Positions 44,677 through 53,083 of a stretch of 64,000 nucleotides of DNA are shown here, piece by piece (within the stretch, counting starts at the first letter, position 1; each line of letters starts with the position of its first letter). The notes under the pieces are model-generated. The model was not told the DNA's origin. It did no database searches and worked only from the letters and a program-made list of their open reading frames with translations. A program made the position numbers and the translations under genes. The DNA is from CAWCGU01 sp963795195 (GTDB taxonomy: Bacteria > Actinomycetota > Thermoleophilia > Solirubrobacterales > 70-9), in assembly GCA_963795195.1 (NCBI GenBank), contig CAWCGU010000003.1:124001-188000 (forward strand), in the 5' to 3' direction.

Positions 44677-46365
44677 ATGACCGAGGAGCGTCTCGAGCGG
44701 CTTCATGCCTATACGCGCGAGCACGGGGTTAATCCGGTGCTCTACGTCGTCGCGCGCCTGGTCCTTCAGCCGTTCTTCCTCATCTACTTTCGCCTCTCGC
44801 GCGGCGGCAAGGAGCACGCCCGCGCCGTCGACGGGCCGATGATCGTCGCCTCCAACCATCGCAGCTTCCTCGACCCGTTCGTGATCGGCGCGATGCTGCC
44901 CTGGCGGCGGCCGATGAATTACGTCGCCAAGGTCGAGCTCTTCGAAAATCGCTGGCAGGCCTGGTTCCTGTCCCGGCTCGGCGCCTTCCCGGTGCGCCGC
45001 GGGCAATCCGACGACGACACGCTGATGACCGCGCTCGGCATTCTCGAGCGCGGCGGCGCGGTCTGCATCTTCCCTGAAGGGACACGCCACCGCACCGGCT
45101 CTCTGGCCCGGCCAAAGCGCGGCGTGGGCCGGATCGCTCTCGAGAGCGGCGCTTCGGTGCTGCCCGTCGCCGTCTTCGGCACCGAGCATGTGCGCCGCGG
45201 CTGGCGCATCCGCCCCCGCAAGGTGACCCTGCGCGCGGGCCGCGCCTTGACCTTCCCCCGCACCGACAGCCCCTCGCCGACCCTGGCCTCGACGGTCGCC
45301 TCCCGGATCTGGCCGAACGTCGAGCTGCAATGGGAGTGGCTCGGCGGCCTGCCGCCGCTGCGCAAGGCAGCCGTGATCGGCGCGGGCAGCTGGGGCACCG
45401 CCGTAGCCGTGCTACTGGCTCGCGGCGGACTCGAGGTCCAGCTGGGCTGCCGCACCGCGGAGCAGGCGGAGGAGATTGCGTCCAGCGGTTTGAACTCCAA
45501 GTACCTTCCCGACGTCGAGCTTCCCGAGGGCCTTGTCGTCAAGCGCGCCGGCGACATCGAGATCGCCGCGATGGACCTGGTCTGCCTCGCCGTTCCTTCA
45601 CACGGGCTTCCTGCCGCCGTTGCCGCCTACGGCGACCGAATCAGTTCGCGCTCGACCGTGCTGCTGTTGACGAAGGGGCTTGTCGCTCCACTGGGAACGT
45701 TCCCGGCCGAGTACGTCGGCGAGCGGGTCAGGGCACGGGCGATCGCTTCGCTCGGCGGCCCTGCACACGCGCGCGAGGCGGCCCTGAGTACCGCGGCTCT
45801 GGTTCTGGCCAGCGAGGACGCTGATCTGCGCACTCAACTCGGCGAGGTCTTCGACGACGCCGGGCTGATCTGCGAGCGGACCTCCGATATCACCGGCGTC
45901 GAGATGGCCGGCATGGCCAAGAATGCGGCGGCGCTGGCGGCAGCCGCCGCAGAGCCGAGTGGCCTCAACGTCGCCGGGATTGCCGCGGCCGAGATCTGGC
46001 GCGAGTGCATGGACTACGCACTTTCGGAGGGCGCGGACCCCGACACCTTCAGCGGGCTCGCCGGGATTGGCGACCTGACCGCGACCGTGCTCGCTCCCGG
46101 ATCGCGAAACCGCCGGGCGGGAGAACTGCTGGGCAGCGGTATTCCCGCCGATCAGATCCCGGCACGGCTCGGGCAGGCTTCCGAGGGCATCGACTCCGTT
46201 CCGCTCTGTGCCGCGGCGGTGACTCGCGCCGGCGTTGACGCGCCGGGCCTCGAGGCGCTCGCGGCGCTGGTGGACGGGCGGATTGAGGCGGCCCAGTGGA
46301 TCGCACGGTTGCGCCGTGCCGAAAACGGCCGCAGCGCAAGGGCGCTCGCAGCCTCGCGGAGCTAG
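44677..46365 (+). CDS. PlsC acyltransferase / GpsA glycerol-3-phosphate dehydrogenase fusion
   Basis: A 562-residue two-domain protein in one uninterrupted frame. Residues 1-215 form a PlsC domain with H61-x4-D66 (NHRSFLDP), IFPEGTRHRTG (132-140) and a PVAVFGTE strand. After a linker of about 10 residues, 229-562 is a GpsA-type dehydrogenase: VIGAGSWGTAVAVLLARGG (NAD), LNSKYLPDVELPEGL, LLTKGL, GGPAHAREA and GMAKNAAALAAAAAEP (catalytic Lys), with the substrate-binding C-terminus (GLAGIGDLTATVLAPGSRN). GpsA makes sn-glycerol 3-phosphate and PlsC acylates a (lyso)phosphatidate, so the fusion joins two steps of phospholipid synthesis. Confidence 0.93.
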   Translation: MTEERLERLHAYTREHGVNPVLYVVARLVLQPFFLIYFRLSRGGKEHARAVDGPMIVASNHRSFLDPFVIGAMLPWRRPMNYVAKVELFENRWQAWFLSRLGAFPVRRGQSDDDTLMTALGILERGGAVCIFPEGTRHRTGSLARPKRGVGRIALESGASVLPVAVFGTEHVRRGWRIRPRKVTLRAGRALTFPRTDSPSPTLASTVASRIWPNVELQWEWLGGLPPLRKAAVIGAGSWGTAVAVLLARGGLEVQLGCRTAEQAEEIASSGLNSKYLPDVELPEGLVVKRAGDIEIAAMDLVCLAVPSHGLPAAVAAYGDRISSRSTVLLLTKGLVAPLGTFPAEYVGERVRARAIASLGGPAHAREAALSTAALVLASEDADLRTQLGEVFDDAGLICERTSDITGVEMAGMAKNAAALAAAAAEPSGLNVAGIAAAEIWRECMDYALSEGADPDTFSGLAGIGDLTATVLAPGSRNRRAGELLGSGIPADQIPARLGQASEGIDSVPLCAAAVTRAGVDAPGLEALAALVDGRIEAAQWIARLRRAENGRSARALAASRS

Positions 46366-46397
46366 GAGGGGCGGCGTGAGAGCACTAGGCTTGACAG

Positions 46398-46967
46398 GTG
46401 GCCGAGGGCGTCGACGCGATAGGGGCGAACGACAAGGCGGAGCTGGATCGCGCCTTCGAGCAGCTGTACCGCGACCATCTGCGCGACGTCTACTCCTACT
46501 CGTACTACAGGATCGGCAATCACCACGACGCCGAGGACCTCACCGAGCAGACCTTCCTGCAGGCCTATCGCCACTTCGATCGGGCCCGCAGGGAATCAAA
46601 CGGCCGGCCGTTGCGGCCGTGGCTGATTCGCATCGCCCACAACCTGGCGTCGAACTATCACCGCGACCGCTCGCGCCGGCCGCAGACCGCTCTGGAGAAC
46701 GCCGATCCGATCTCGCATCCTCACGACACCGAACAGGTGGTGGAGGGGCGCGAGGAGCTGCGGGAGGTGTTCGCGGGACTCGACCGGCTGCCGCAGGACC
46801 GCAGGGACGCGCTCGTGATGCGCTTCGCTCTCGACATGAGCAATCGCGAGATAGCTCGCGCGCTCGGGCGCACCGACGGAGCCACCAAGGTCTTGATTCA
46901 CCGAGCGATCAAACAACTGGAGGACGAAATGCGCGCGGACGCTGGGGAGGAGAAGGCTGATGAGTGA
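46398..46967 (+). CDS. ECF-type RNA polymerase sigma factor
   Basis: A 189-residue sigma-70 protein with region 2 (FEQLYRDHLRDVYSYSYYRI, HDAEDLTEQTFLQAYRHF, LIRIAHNLASNYHRD) and region 4 (DRLPQDRRDALVMRFALDMSNREIA, then GATKVLIHRAIKQLE). It starts at GTG 46398. It overlaps by 8 bases a small membrane protein gene that is probably its regulator. TTGACA lies at 46391, immediately before the start, too close to be its own -35. It forms the first of two sigma modules here. Confidence 0.9.
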   Translation: MAEGVDAIGANDKAELDRAFEQLYRDHLRDVYSYSYYRIGNHHDAEDLTEQTFLQAYRHFDRARRESNGRPLRPWLIRIAHNLASNYHRDRSRRPQTALENADPISHPHDTEQVVEGREELREVFAGLDRLPQDRRDALVMRFALDMSNREIARALGRTDGATKVLIHRAIKQLEDEMRADAGEEKADE

Positions 46968-47298
46968 AGCTGCGGCCTCGGGTGAGTTCGAGGCGTTCCT
47001 GTCGAGCGCGCTGCGGCCGGTTGAGCCGCCGGAGACTCTGACCGGGCGCTTCGAGGAGACGATGTCGAAGATCTCAGAGGCCGCCGCCTCCGAGCTGTCG
47101 GACTGGGCCGACGAGCTCTCGACAGGCGAACTCGAGGCGCTCAAGGATCCACGCAACTGGGTCAGGCCGGTGGTTGCGGTGGCAGCGGGCAGCGTCGCCA
47201 CCGGAGCCCTGGTCGTGCTTGAGACAAGGCGCCGCGCCAGGCACCGACGAGGCCCCGGCCTGCAGCAGCTCGCCGACAGCCTTCGCGAGCGCTTCTAA
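46960..47298 (+). CDS. Small membrane protein, probable sigma-factor partner
   Basis: A 112-residue protein: about 65 cytoplasmic residues (LSSALRPVEPPETLTGRFEE, SELSDWADELSTGELEALKD), one transmembrane helix (RPVVAVAAGSVATGALVVLE) and a basic tail. It has no zinc-binding HxxxCxxC motif. Its 8-base overlap with the ECF sigma gene and topology fit an anti-sigma-like role, but this is inference from position. It converges on the DUF4383 gene. Confidence 0.65.
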   Translation: MSEAAASGEFEAFLSSALRPVEPPETLTGRFEETMSKISEAAASELSDWADELSTGELEALKDPRNWVRPVVAVAAGSVATGALVVLETRRRARHRRGPGLQQLADSLRERF

Positions 47299-47303
47299 GC
47301 CAG

Positions 47304-47723
47304 CTAGGCGGGAGCGGCCGTCGGCGAATCCTGGGGCGGGCTCGCCGCGGCGGCGGCCAGGCCGAGCAGGCCCAGAACCAGGTGCAGCACGTTGTCCTCG
47401 TCGTTCAGCGGCACTAGCCCGACGATGACGCCGTCGGAATCCGCGAAGCCCCAGACGGCCAGCACGATGTAGATGAACCCGAACCCGAACGCATACATGC
47501 GCGCTCCGGACTCGCTGCCGGCCAAGGCCAGTCCGATCAGGCCGATCGTGATGTGGACGAGGTTGTGCCAGCCGTTGACCGCGAGCAGCCCCAGGATCTT
47601 GTCGGAATCGATGGCGACCTCGGAGGCTCCGGTGGCGAAGCTGGCCGAGTAGAAGAATCCGATGATGCCGGCGATCACCAGCACCCCGCCGATCAGGGCC
47701 GCGTACAGTCTGGCTGGGCTCAT
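47304..47723 (-). CDS. DUF4383-type membrane protein
   Basis: A 139-residue protein with four hydrophobic segments (LYAALIGGVLVIAGIIGFFY, NLVHITIGLIGLALAG, FGFIYIVLAVWGFA, LHLVLGLLGLAAAAA). The repeated N-x-x-H / D-x-x-L-H placements before helices (GWHNLVH and EDNVLHLVLG) are typical of DUF4383 proteins of actinobacteria. Function unknown. It lies alone on the minus strand between two sigma-factor operons. Confidence 0.82.
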   Translation of the reverse strand: MSPARLYAALIGGVLVIAGIIGFFYSASFATGASEVAIDSDKILGLLAVNGWHNLVHITIGLIGLALAGSESGARMYAFGFGFIYIVLAVWGFADSDGVIVGLVPLNDEDNVLHLVLGLLGLAAAAASPPQDSPTAAPA

Positions 47724-47773
47724 CCACTGCTCCTTTATTGGGTGGCAGTGAACTGTTTCCCGAAAACGCCCGT

Positions 47774-48358
47774 ATGTCCTCTCATATGAATCCCGCAGCT
47801 CTCGAACGCCTCGCGGACGAAGACCTGATGCCGCTGGTCAATCGCAAGTCGGAGGACGCCTTCGAAGTCTTCTACGACCGCCACGGCGGCGCGGCGTACT
47901 CGCTCGCCTACAGGGTCGTCGGCGACCGCGCGCTGGCCGAAGAGGTCACCCAGGAAGCGTTTCTTTCGATCTGGCGGAGCGGGGCCCGCTTCGACCGCGC
48001 CCGCGGCAGCGTCCGTTCCTGGCTGCTGACGGTGGTGCGCAATCGGGCGATCGACGCCTTGCGGCGCGCCGCCGGCACGCCGGTGCTGACATCCGACGAC
48101 GACGCGGTGCTCGAGGCTCGGCCCGCGGCCGAGCTGACCGAGGCCGAGGCGCTGCGCCGCGAGACCGCGGGGGAGCTTCGCGGTGCGCTCGACGAGCTGC
48201 CCTCCGAGCAGTCGAAGGTGATCGAGCTTGCATACTTCGGCGGCTTCAGTCATGCCGAGATCGCCTCGATGCTCGAGATGCCGCTCGGTACCGTCAAGGG
48301 CCGAATGCGCCTGGGCTTGGAGAAGATTCGGGCCGGGCTGGCGGAGGGATACAGATGA
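47774..48358 (+). CDS. ECF sigma factor (SigK-like)
   Basis: A protein of about 194 residues with region 2 (FEVFYDRHGGAAYSLAYRVVGD, LAEEVTQEAFLSIWRSG, VRSWLLTVVRNRAIDALRR) and region 4 (LDELPSEQSKVIELAYFGGF, then HAEIASMLEMPLGTVKGRMRLGLEKI). ATG 47774 and ATG 47786 are both in frame. TGAACT (47749-47754) with CGTATG (47771-47776), 16 bases apart, resembles an ECF promoter and would favour the second start; this is speculative. It overlaps the RskA-type anti-sigma gene by 4 bases, a classic membrane-stress signalling pair. Confidence 0.92.
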   Translation: MSSHMNPAALERLADEDLMPLVNRKSEDAFEVFYDRHGGAAYSLAYRVVGDRALAEEVTQEAFLSIWRSGARFDRARGSVRSWLLTVVRNRAIDALRRAAGTPVLTSDDDAVLEARPAAELTEAEALRRETAGELRGALDELPSEQSKVIELAYFGGFSHAEIASMLEMPLGTVKGRMRLGLEKIRAGLAEGYR

Positions 48359-49102
48359 GCAAGCATCCGGAGCGCCCCGAGTTGATTCCGCATCCCTATG
48401 AAGAGCTGCTTCCCGGCTACGCGCTCGGCTCGCTGAGCCCAACGGAGATCCGGAAGCTCGAGTCGCACCTCTCCGGCTGCAAGCACTGTCAAGAGCGCCT
48501 GCGCTGGTTGGGGCCTGCGGTAGACGTGATTCCAGCTTCAGTCGAGCAGCTGGATCCGCCGCCTGGCCTGAAGGCATCGTTGATGACGATCGTCCGGGCC
48601 GAGGCCGCGGAATCCCAGGCAGCAGCCGGGCCCGCGAAGCGACCGTGGTGGCGTGGCGGTTCGGTCAGCCTCAGCCTGCGGCCCGCGCTGGCGATGGGCG
48701 CGTTCGCCCTGGTCGCGGCCGGAGCCGTCGGCTATGCGCTCAATTCGGCCGCTGACAATGGCGGCGGTGCAAGCCCCACGATCGCCGCACAGACTCTCGT
48801 CGATGCGGTTCCGAGCCCAAACGTCAGAGCGGCCGCGGTGCTCGAGCGCGCAGGCGAGGGCGCGGTGCTCCACGTCGAGCAGCTGCCGGCGCTCAGCGAC
48901 GACGACGTCTACCAGATCTGGTTCCGGATCGGCGAGGAGCTGGTGCCGTCGGCGACCTTCGAACTGGCCGGCGACCGCACCGCCGATCCCCAGATCGCCA
49001 GAGCTGCCGGCCGGCGCCGAGGAGGTGCTCGTCACCCGCGAGCCCGACGGAGGCAGCCAGGTTCCGAGCACCGAGCCGGTGCTGAGCGCTTCTCTGAGCT
49101 GA
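48355..49102 (+). CDS. RskA-type zinc anti-sigma factor, frameshifted near the end
   Basis: The N-terminal zinc anti-sigma domain (PHPYEELLPGYALGSLSP, and HLSGCKHC with H-x3-C-x2-C) binds the sigma factor. A central transmembrane helix (PALAMGAFALVAAGAVGYAL) leads to an extracytoplasmic RskA domain (LHVEQLPALSDDDVYQIWFR). The initial frame loses similarity after GDRTADPQIA and would end at 49122. In the next frame the expected ELPAGAEEVLVTREPDGGSQ to LSASLS stop (49102) follows, so one extra base near 49000 is inferred. Such factors are inactivated by regulated proteolysis; a rhomboid protease gene lies directly downstream. Confidence 0.85.
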
Positions 49103-49136
49103 AGGACCGCTTAGATCCCTGAGTAGATTGGGCGCG

Positions 49137-49961
49137 ATGCCCGACTGCTATCGACATCCCGGCCGCGACACGGCCGTCGCCTGCTCGAGCTGTGAGCGGC
49201 CGATTTGCCCCGACTGCATGATCGACACGCCCGTCGGGATGCGCTGCCCGGAGTGCTCGGGACGGGCGAGCGCGCCGCGCCGCGCCGCGGCGGCGGTCCA
49301 GGCGAGCACGACCCCGTACGCAACCTACGGCCTGATGGGGCTGAACATCCTCGTCTTCATCGCCGCGCTGGGCGGCGGCGGCGGAGCCGGCTCCTTCGAC
49401 GGCGGCGGACAGCTGGTCAACGACGGCGGGCTCTTCGGACCCTCCGTGGCCGCCGGCGAGTGGTACCGGATCGTCACCTCGGGATTCCTGCACGCCGGTC
49501 CCCTGCACCTGTTGATGAACATGTTCGTGCTCTACGTGCTGGGCTCGCTGCTCGAGCCGGCGGTCGGCAGCCTGCGCTTGCTCGGCATCTACTTCGTCTC
49601 CCTGCTGGCGGGTTCGTTCGGGGCGCTGCTGCTGGATCCCCTTGTCATTACCGTCGGCGCCTCGGGGGCGATCTACGGGCTGATGGCCGCCACGTTCGTG
49701 ATCGCGCGCCACCGCGGCCTCGAACAGGTCGCCTCGCAGATCGGTATCTGGATGGTCATCAACCTCGCCTTCACGTTCAGCGTCCCGAACATCAGCATCG
49801 GCGGTCACCTCGGTGGCCTCGTCGGCGGTGCGCTGGCCGCCCTGGTGATCTCGGCCGGCGAGCGCAGCCGGCAGGGCAAGGTGCCGATCGAGGTCGGCGG
49901 CCTTTCGGTGGTCGCGGCGGTTGCATTCGCCGGCACGATCATGCTGGCCGAGAATATCTAG
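49137..49961 (+). CDS. Rhomboid intramembrane serine protease with N-terminal zinc finger
   Basis: A 274-residue protein. The first 42 residues carry a B-box-like zinc site (CYRHPGRDTAVACSSCERPI, then CPDC and CPEC). Six or seven transmembrane helices follow, with the rhomboid features HLLMNMFVLYVLG, catalytic S176 in GASGAIYGL and H224 in SIGGHLGGLVGG. It cleaves membrane-embedded substrates. ATG 49137 is preferred over the in-frame TTG 49128. Its position just after a sigma/anti-sigma pair makes the anti-sigma factor a candidate substrate, by inference only. Confidence 0.92.
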   Translation: MPDCYRHPGRDTAVACSSCERPICPDCMIDTPVGMRCPECSGRASAPRRAAAAVQASTTPYATYGLMGLNILVFIAALGGGGGAGSFDGGGQLVNDGGLFGPSVAAGEWYRIVTSGFLHAGPLHLLMNMFVLYVLGSLLEPAVGSLRLLGIYFVSLLAGSFGALLLDPLVITVGASGAIYGLMAATFVIARHRGLEQVASQIGIWMVINLAFTFSVPNISIGGHLGGLVGGALAALVISAGERSRQGKVPIEVGGLSVVAAVAFAGTIMLAENI

Positions 49962-50062
49962 CGGCGACGCCGCCAGGCACGAAAGCGTTCCGCGGAACGC
50001 CCGAAACCACCCATCTGGGGTATGTCGGAGTTCCGTCCGGGGCCGACCGTACTATCGAACAT

Positions 50063-51372
50063 ATGTTCCCCAGTCCGGCGGCAGGCTCCTCTCCAGACGA
50101 GGCCCGCGTTGAGGCCCTCGGCGACGAGATCGCCGAGCTGGCTGCTCACATCGCCGCCTCGACCTGCCGCTGGCTGGGGATGGTGGCCGAGTTCGACCGC
50201 ATCGGTGGGCTAAGCGATACGGCATGGCAACCTGCTCGGTCTGGCTCGCCTGGCGTTGCGGCCTGACGCAGCGAGCCGCTCAAGAACAGGTGCGGGTGGC
50301 CAGGGCGCTCGAGCGGCTGCCCGAGATCCGCGCCACCTTCGCCCGCGGGGAGCTCACCTACTCCAAGGTGAGGGCGATCACGCGGGTCGCCTGCGCAGAG
50401 AACGAGCAACTGATGCTCGCTCACGCCCAACACGCGACGGCCGCCCAGCTCGAGCGCATCTGCCGCCGCTACCGCGGTGCGAGCCTGGCTGACGCGAAGC
50501 GGGCTCGCGAGCTGCGTCATTTCGCCTACAGCTGGGATCCCGAAGACGGCTCGCTGATCTTCAACGGCCGGCTTGCCCCGGAGGAGGGGGCGCTGTTGCT
50601 TGCGGCGCTTGAATCCGGTTTCGACACGGTTCGGGCGCAGCGCGCGCACGAGGTGGAGGACGAGGGCCGCGATGACCGGTCTCCCACGAATGCCGACGGG
50701 CTTGTCGCCGTCGTTGAGGCGGCGCTCACCTCGGGCGAAAGGAGAAGCTCCGGCGGTGATCGCCACCAGCTCGTGCTGCACGTCGAGCTCGAGACGCTTG
50801 CCGGCGGGGAAGGCTCGGCGCACATCGAGGGCGGACCGTCGATCGCCGTCGAAACCGCGCGCCGCCTGGGCTGCGACGCCTCGATTGTCACCCTGATCGA
50901 AAAGGAGGGCATCCCGCTCTCCGTCGGTCGCAAGACGCGCACGATCCCGCCCGCCCTGCGCAGGGCGATCTACGCTCGCGACGAGACCTGCCGCTACCCC
51001 GGCTGCGAGAACCGCCGCTTCACCGACCTGCACCACATCAAGCACTGGGCGGACGGTGGCGAGACCTCCTACGAGAACCTGATCCGGCTCTGCACCTACC
51101 ACCACGGCTTCGGGCATGAGGGCGGCTTCACAATCGAAGCGCTCGCCGGCGATCGCTTCGCCTTCCGCCGTCCCGACGGATCGGTGATCCCCGAGTGCCC
51201 ATCGCTGCGCGTGCGCGGGCCCGACCGCGTCACCCTGGAGAATCGTCGCCGCGGGCTGGATATCGACCCCGGGACCTGCCGCTCGCTGGACAACGGCGAG
51301 CGCTTCGACATGGACATCACGGTTGAGGGTTTGTGCCGGGCGGCTCCAGCCGGCGGACCGCGGGGCCCCTAG
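50063..51372 (+). pseudogene. DUF222 / HNH endonuclease-domain protein (13E12-like), frameshifted
   Basis: Read across one frame change it is a protein of about 436 residues: an N-terminal DUF222 helical domain (DEIAELAAHIAASTCRWLGM and LAWRCGLTQRAAQEQVRVARAL) and a C-terminal HNH nuclease (YARDETCRYPGCENRRF, TDLHHIKHWADGGETSYENL, then LCTYHHGFGHEGGF). This family is repeated in actinobacteria and often decayed. The frame from ATG 50063 breaks after EFDRIGG, while WAKRYG-MATCSVWLAW is in another frame, implying one missing base near 50207. The downstream part could still be expressed from ATG 50224, with the HNH motif intact. Confidence 0.82.
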
Positions 51373-51815
51373 CCTCCGGAGCGCCGCTCCGTCTCCCTTT
51401 TGAAGTCGGCCAGCATCCGCTTCATCGACTCGCGGCTCACCCGGCGGGCCAGCGGGCCGGGCACGGGGAGCCCCGGGTCGATTTCCAGGCGGTAGGTCGC
51501 GCGCGTTCCCGACTTCGACGGCTTGAAGGTGAAGTCGCCTTCGATCTTCTTGACCATCTCCGCCTCGACCATCGTCCACCAGACCCGCTTCGGTGCTTCG
51601 TAGTCGTAGTCGAGCGTGTAGACGACCTCGCGAACGAGCAAGTCGACGTGCACCTCGACAATCTTGCCCAGCCCGTCCGGATTGGACTCGTGAACCACCG
51701 TGCCCTTCACGGACCGCTGCCAGGCCGGCCAACTCTCATAATCGACGATGACGTCGTAACAGGCATGCGGCGGCGCCTTGATCTCGATCGAGTGCTCGGC
51801 CTTGTGGGCTCCCAT
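51369..51815 (-). CDS. SRPBCC (START-like) family protein
   Basis: A 148-residue helix-grip protein: HSIEIKAPPHACYDVIVDYESWPAWQRSVK is the first strand and helix, followed by strands (YTLDYDYEAPKRVWWTMVEA, DFTFKPSKSGTRATYRLEID) and the C-terminal helix (RRVSRESMKRMLADFKRE). It likely binds a hydrophobic ligand. ATG 51815 overlaps the stop of the BtuF-like gene (TGATG). Its 3' end overlaps the HNH gene by 4 bases. Confidence 0.85.
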   Translation of the reverse strand: MGAHKAEHSIEIKAPPHACYDVIVDYESWPAWQRSVKGTVVHESNPDGLGKIVEVHVDLLVREVVYTLDYDYEAPKRVWWTMVEAEMVKKIEGDFTFKPSKSGTRATYRLEIDPGLPVPGPLARRVSRESMKRMLADFKRETERRSGG

Positions 51816-52747
51816 CAGGCCGACTCCCGAGCGGACAAGGGCGAGAGCTCGAGGGTGTGGAAAGCGATTCCGGCCGGGGCAGGGACGGCTTCGGGATGTA
51901 GGAGGTGGCCGAGCAACTCGACGCCGTCGACCAGCCGCGGCCCCGGGCGCGAGAAGGTTGAGGCGGCATCGACGGCGAAGGCGTGTCGCGCACCCAAGGT
52001 GGCGAGCGAAGAGCAGTAGCGGCCCGCCACCTCGCGGGCCTCGTCGGCGTAAAGCCCGCACGGCATCACGACCGCGACCTCGGGATGGGATGCGGCGATC
52101 TGCGTCCATTCAGCGACCCGGGAGCGGTCGCCGGGGGCTGCCAGCGGATCCTCGCCGCCGGCCAGCGCGATCATTTCCGGGACCCAGTGGCCGCCGATGT
52201 ACGGAGGCTCGAGCCACTCAAGCGCGGCGACCTTCGGGCGCGGTAGCGACTCGACCGCGGTGGCGACGGCCTCGAGACGGGCGTCAAGTGAGGCTCGCAG
52301 CCTGCGGCCCGCGGCCGGTACGCCCGCGAGCTCGCCGAGGCGCTCCACCTCGGAGAGGACCTCGGCAAGAGTAGAGGGGTCCTGGGAGACGACCTGCGGC
52401 TTGGACGGCAGCCGCTCGGCGAGCGCGCGCACGTCGTCGTAGGAGACTGCGCAGACCTCGCAGACGGCCTGGGTCACGATCAGGTCGACGTCGAGTTCGC
52501 GCAGCGCCGGCTCGTCGAGTTCGTAGAGCGCCTCGCCTCGGCCGGTCACTTCGCGGACCGCCACGTCGACCTCCGCCTGCGAGAGTCCCGCGGGAATGAC
52601 GCTGCGCGTGAGCTGCGGCAAATCCGCGGCAGCAGCGGGAAAGTCGCACTCGTGCGTGACCGCGACGACGTGCTCGCCAAGGCCGAGCGCAAACAGCATC
52701 TCGGTGGCCGACGGAACCAGGCTGGCCACTCTTTTCACGGGGCTCAT
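51815..52747 (-). CDS. Helical-backbone metal receptor / BtuF-like cobalamin-binding protein
   Basis: A protein of about 310 residues with the TroA/BtuF fold: RVASLVPSATEMLFALGLGEHVVAVTHECDFP at the start, DLIVTQAVCEVCAVSYDDV, the long connecting helix and GGHWVPEMIALAGGEDPL. It has no signal peptide or lipobox and no ABC permease is adjacent, so it is probably a cytoplasmic relative rather than a classical uptake receptor. ATG 52747 is chosen (MSPVKRVASLVPS); an in-frame ATG 30 bases upstream is also possible. It is divergent from the pterin dehydratase gene. Confidence 0.85.
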   Translation of the reverse strand: MSPVKRVASLVPSATEMLFALGLGEHVVAVTHECDFPAAAADLPQLTRSVIPAGLSQAEVDVAVREVTGRGEALYELDEPALRELDVDLIVTQAVCEVCAVSYDDVRALAERLPSKPQVVSQDPSTLAEVLSEVERLGELAGVPAAGRRLRASLDARLEAVATAVESLPRPKVAALEWLEPPYIGGHWVPEMIALAGGEDPLAAPGDRSRVAEWTQIAASHPEVAVVMPCGLYADEAREVAGRYCSSLATLGARHAFAVDAASTFSRPGPRLVDGVELLGHLLHPEAVPAPAGIAFHTLELSPLSARESA

Positions 52748-52776
52748 CCGCCCGACTATGGCAAGATCGGGGCGCA

Positions 52777-53055
52777 ATGACCCTTCTCTCCGACGAACAG
52801 ATCGAGCAAGGCCTCGATCGGGTCGACGGCTGGAACCGCGACGGCGACGCGATCGTCAAGTCGTTCGAGCGCGGTGATTTCGTCGGCTCGGTCGAGTTCG
52901 TGAAGACCATCGTCGAGCCCTCCGAGGAGATGGGGCACCACCCTGACGTGGCGATCTCTTGGAGCACGGTCGAGGTCACGATCTCGACACACTCCGAGGG
53001 CGGCCTGACCGCGAACGACTTCGAGCTGGCCCGGCAGATCGACGCGCTCGCCTGA
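52777..53055 (+). CDS. 4a-hydroxytetrahydrobiopterin dehydratase (PCD/DCoH)
   Basis: A 92-residue enzyme recycling 4a-carbinolamine pterin. It has the family hallmark EEMGHHPDVAISWSTVEVTI with two catalytic His plus a distal His (STHSEGGLT), and an N-terminal strand LDRVDGWNRDGDAIVKSFE. No aromatic amino acid hydroxylase is in the window, so the physiological pterin reaction is unclear; other suggested roles are molybdopterin- or folate-related. It starts 29 bases from the divergent BtuF-like gene. Confidence 0.93.
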   Translation: MTLLSDEQIEQGLDRVDGWNRDGDAIVKSFERGDFVGSVEFVKTIVEPSEEMGHHPDVAISWSTVEVTISTHSEGGLTANDFELARQIDALA

Positions 53056-53083
53056 GCCCGGCGGACTCCCGGCGCCCCAGAGC

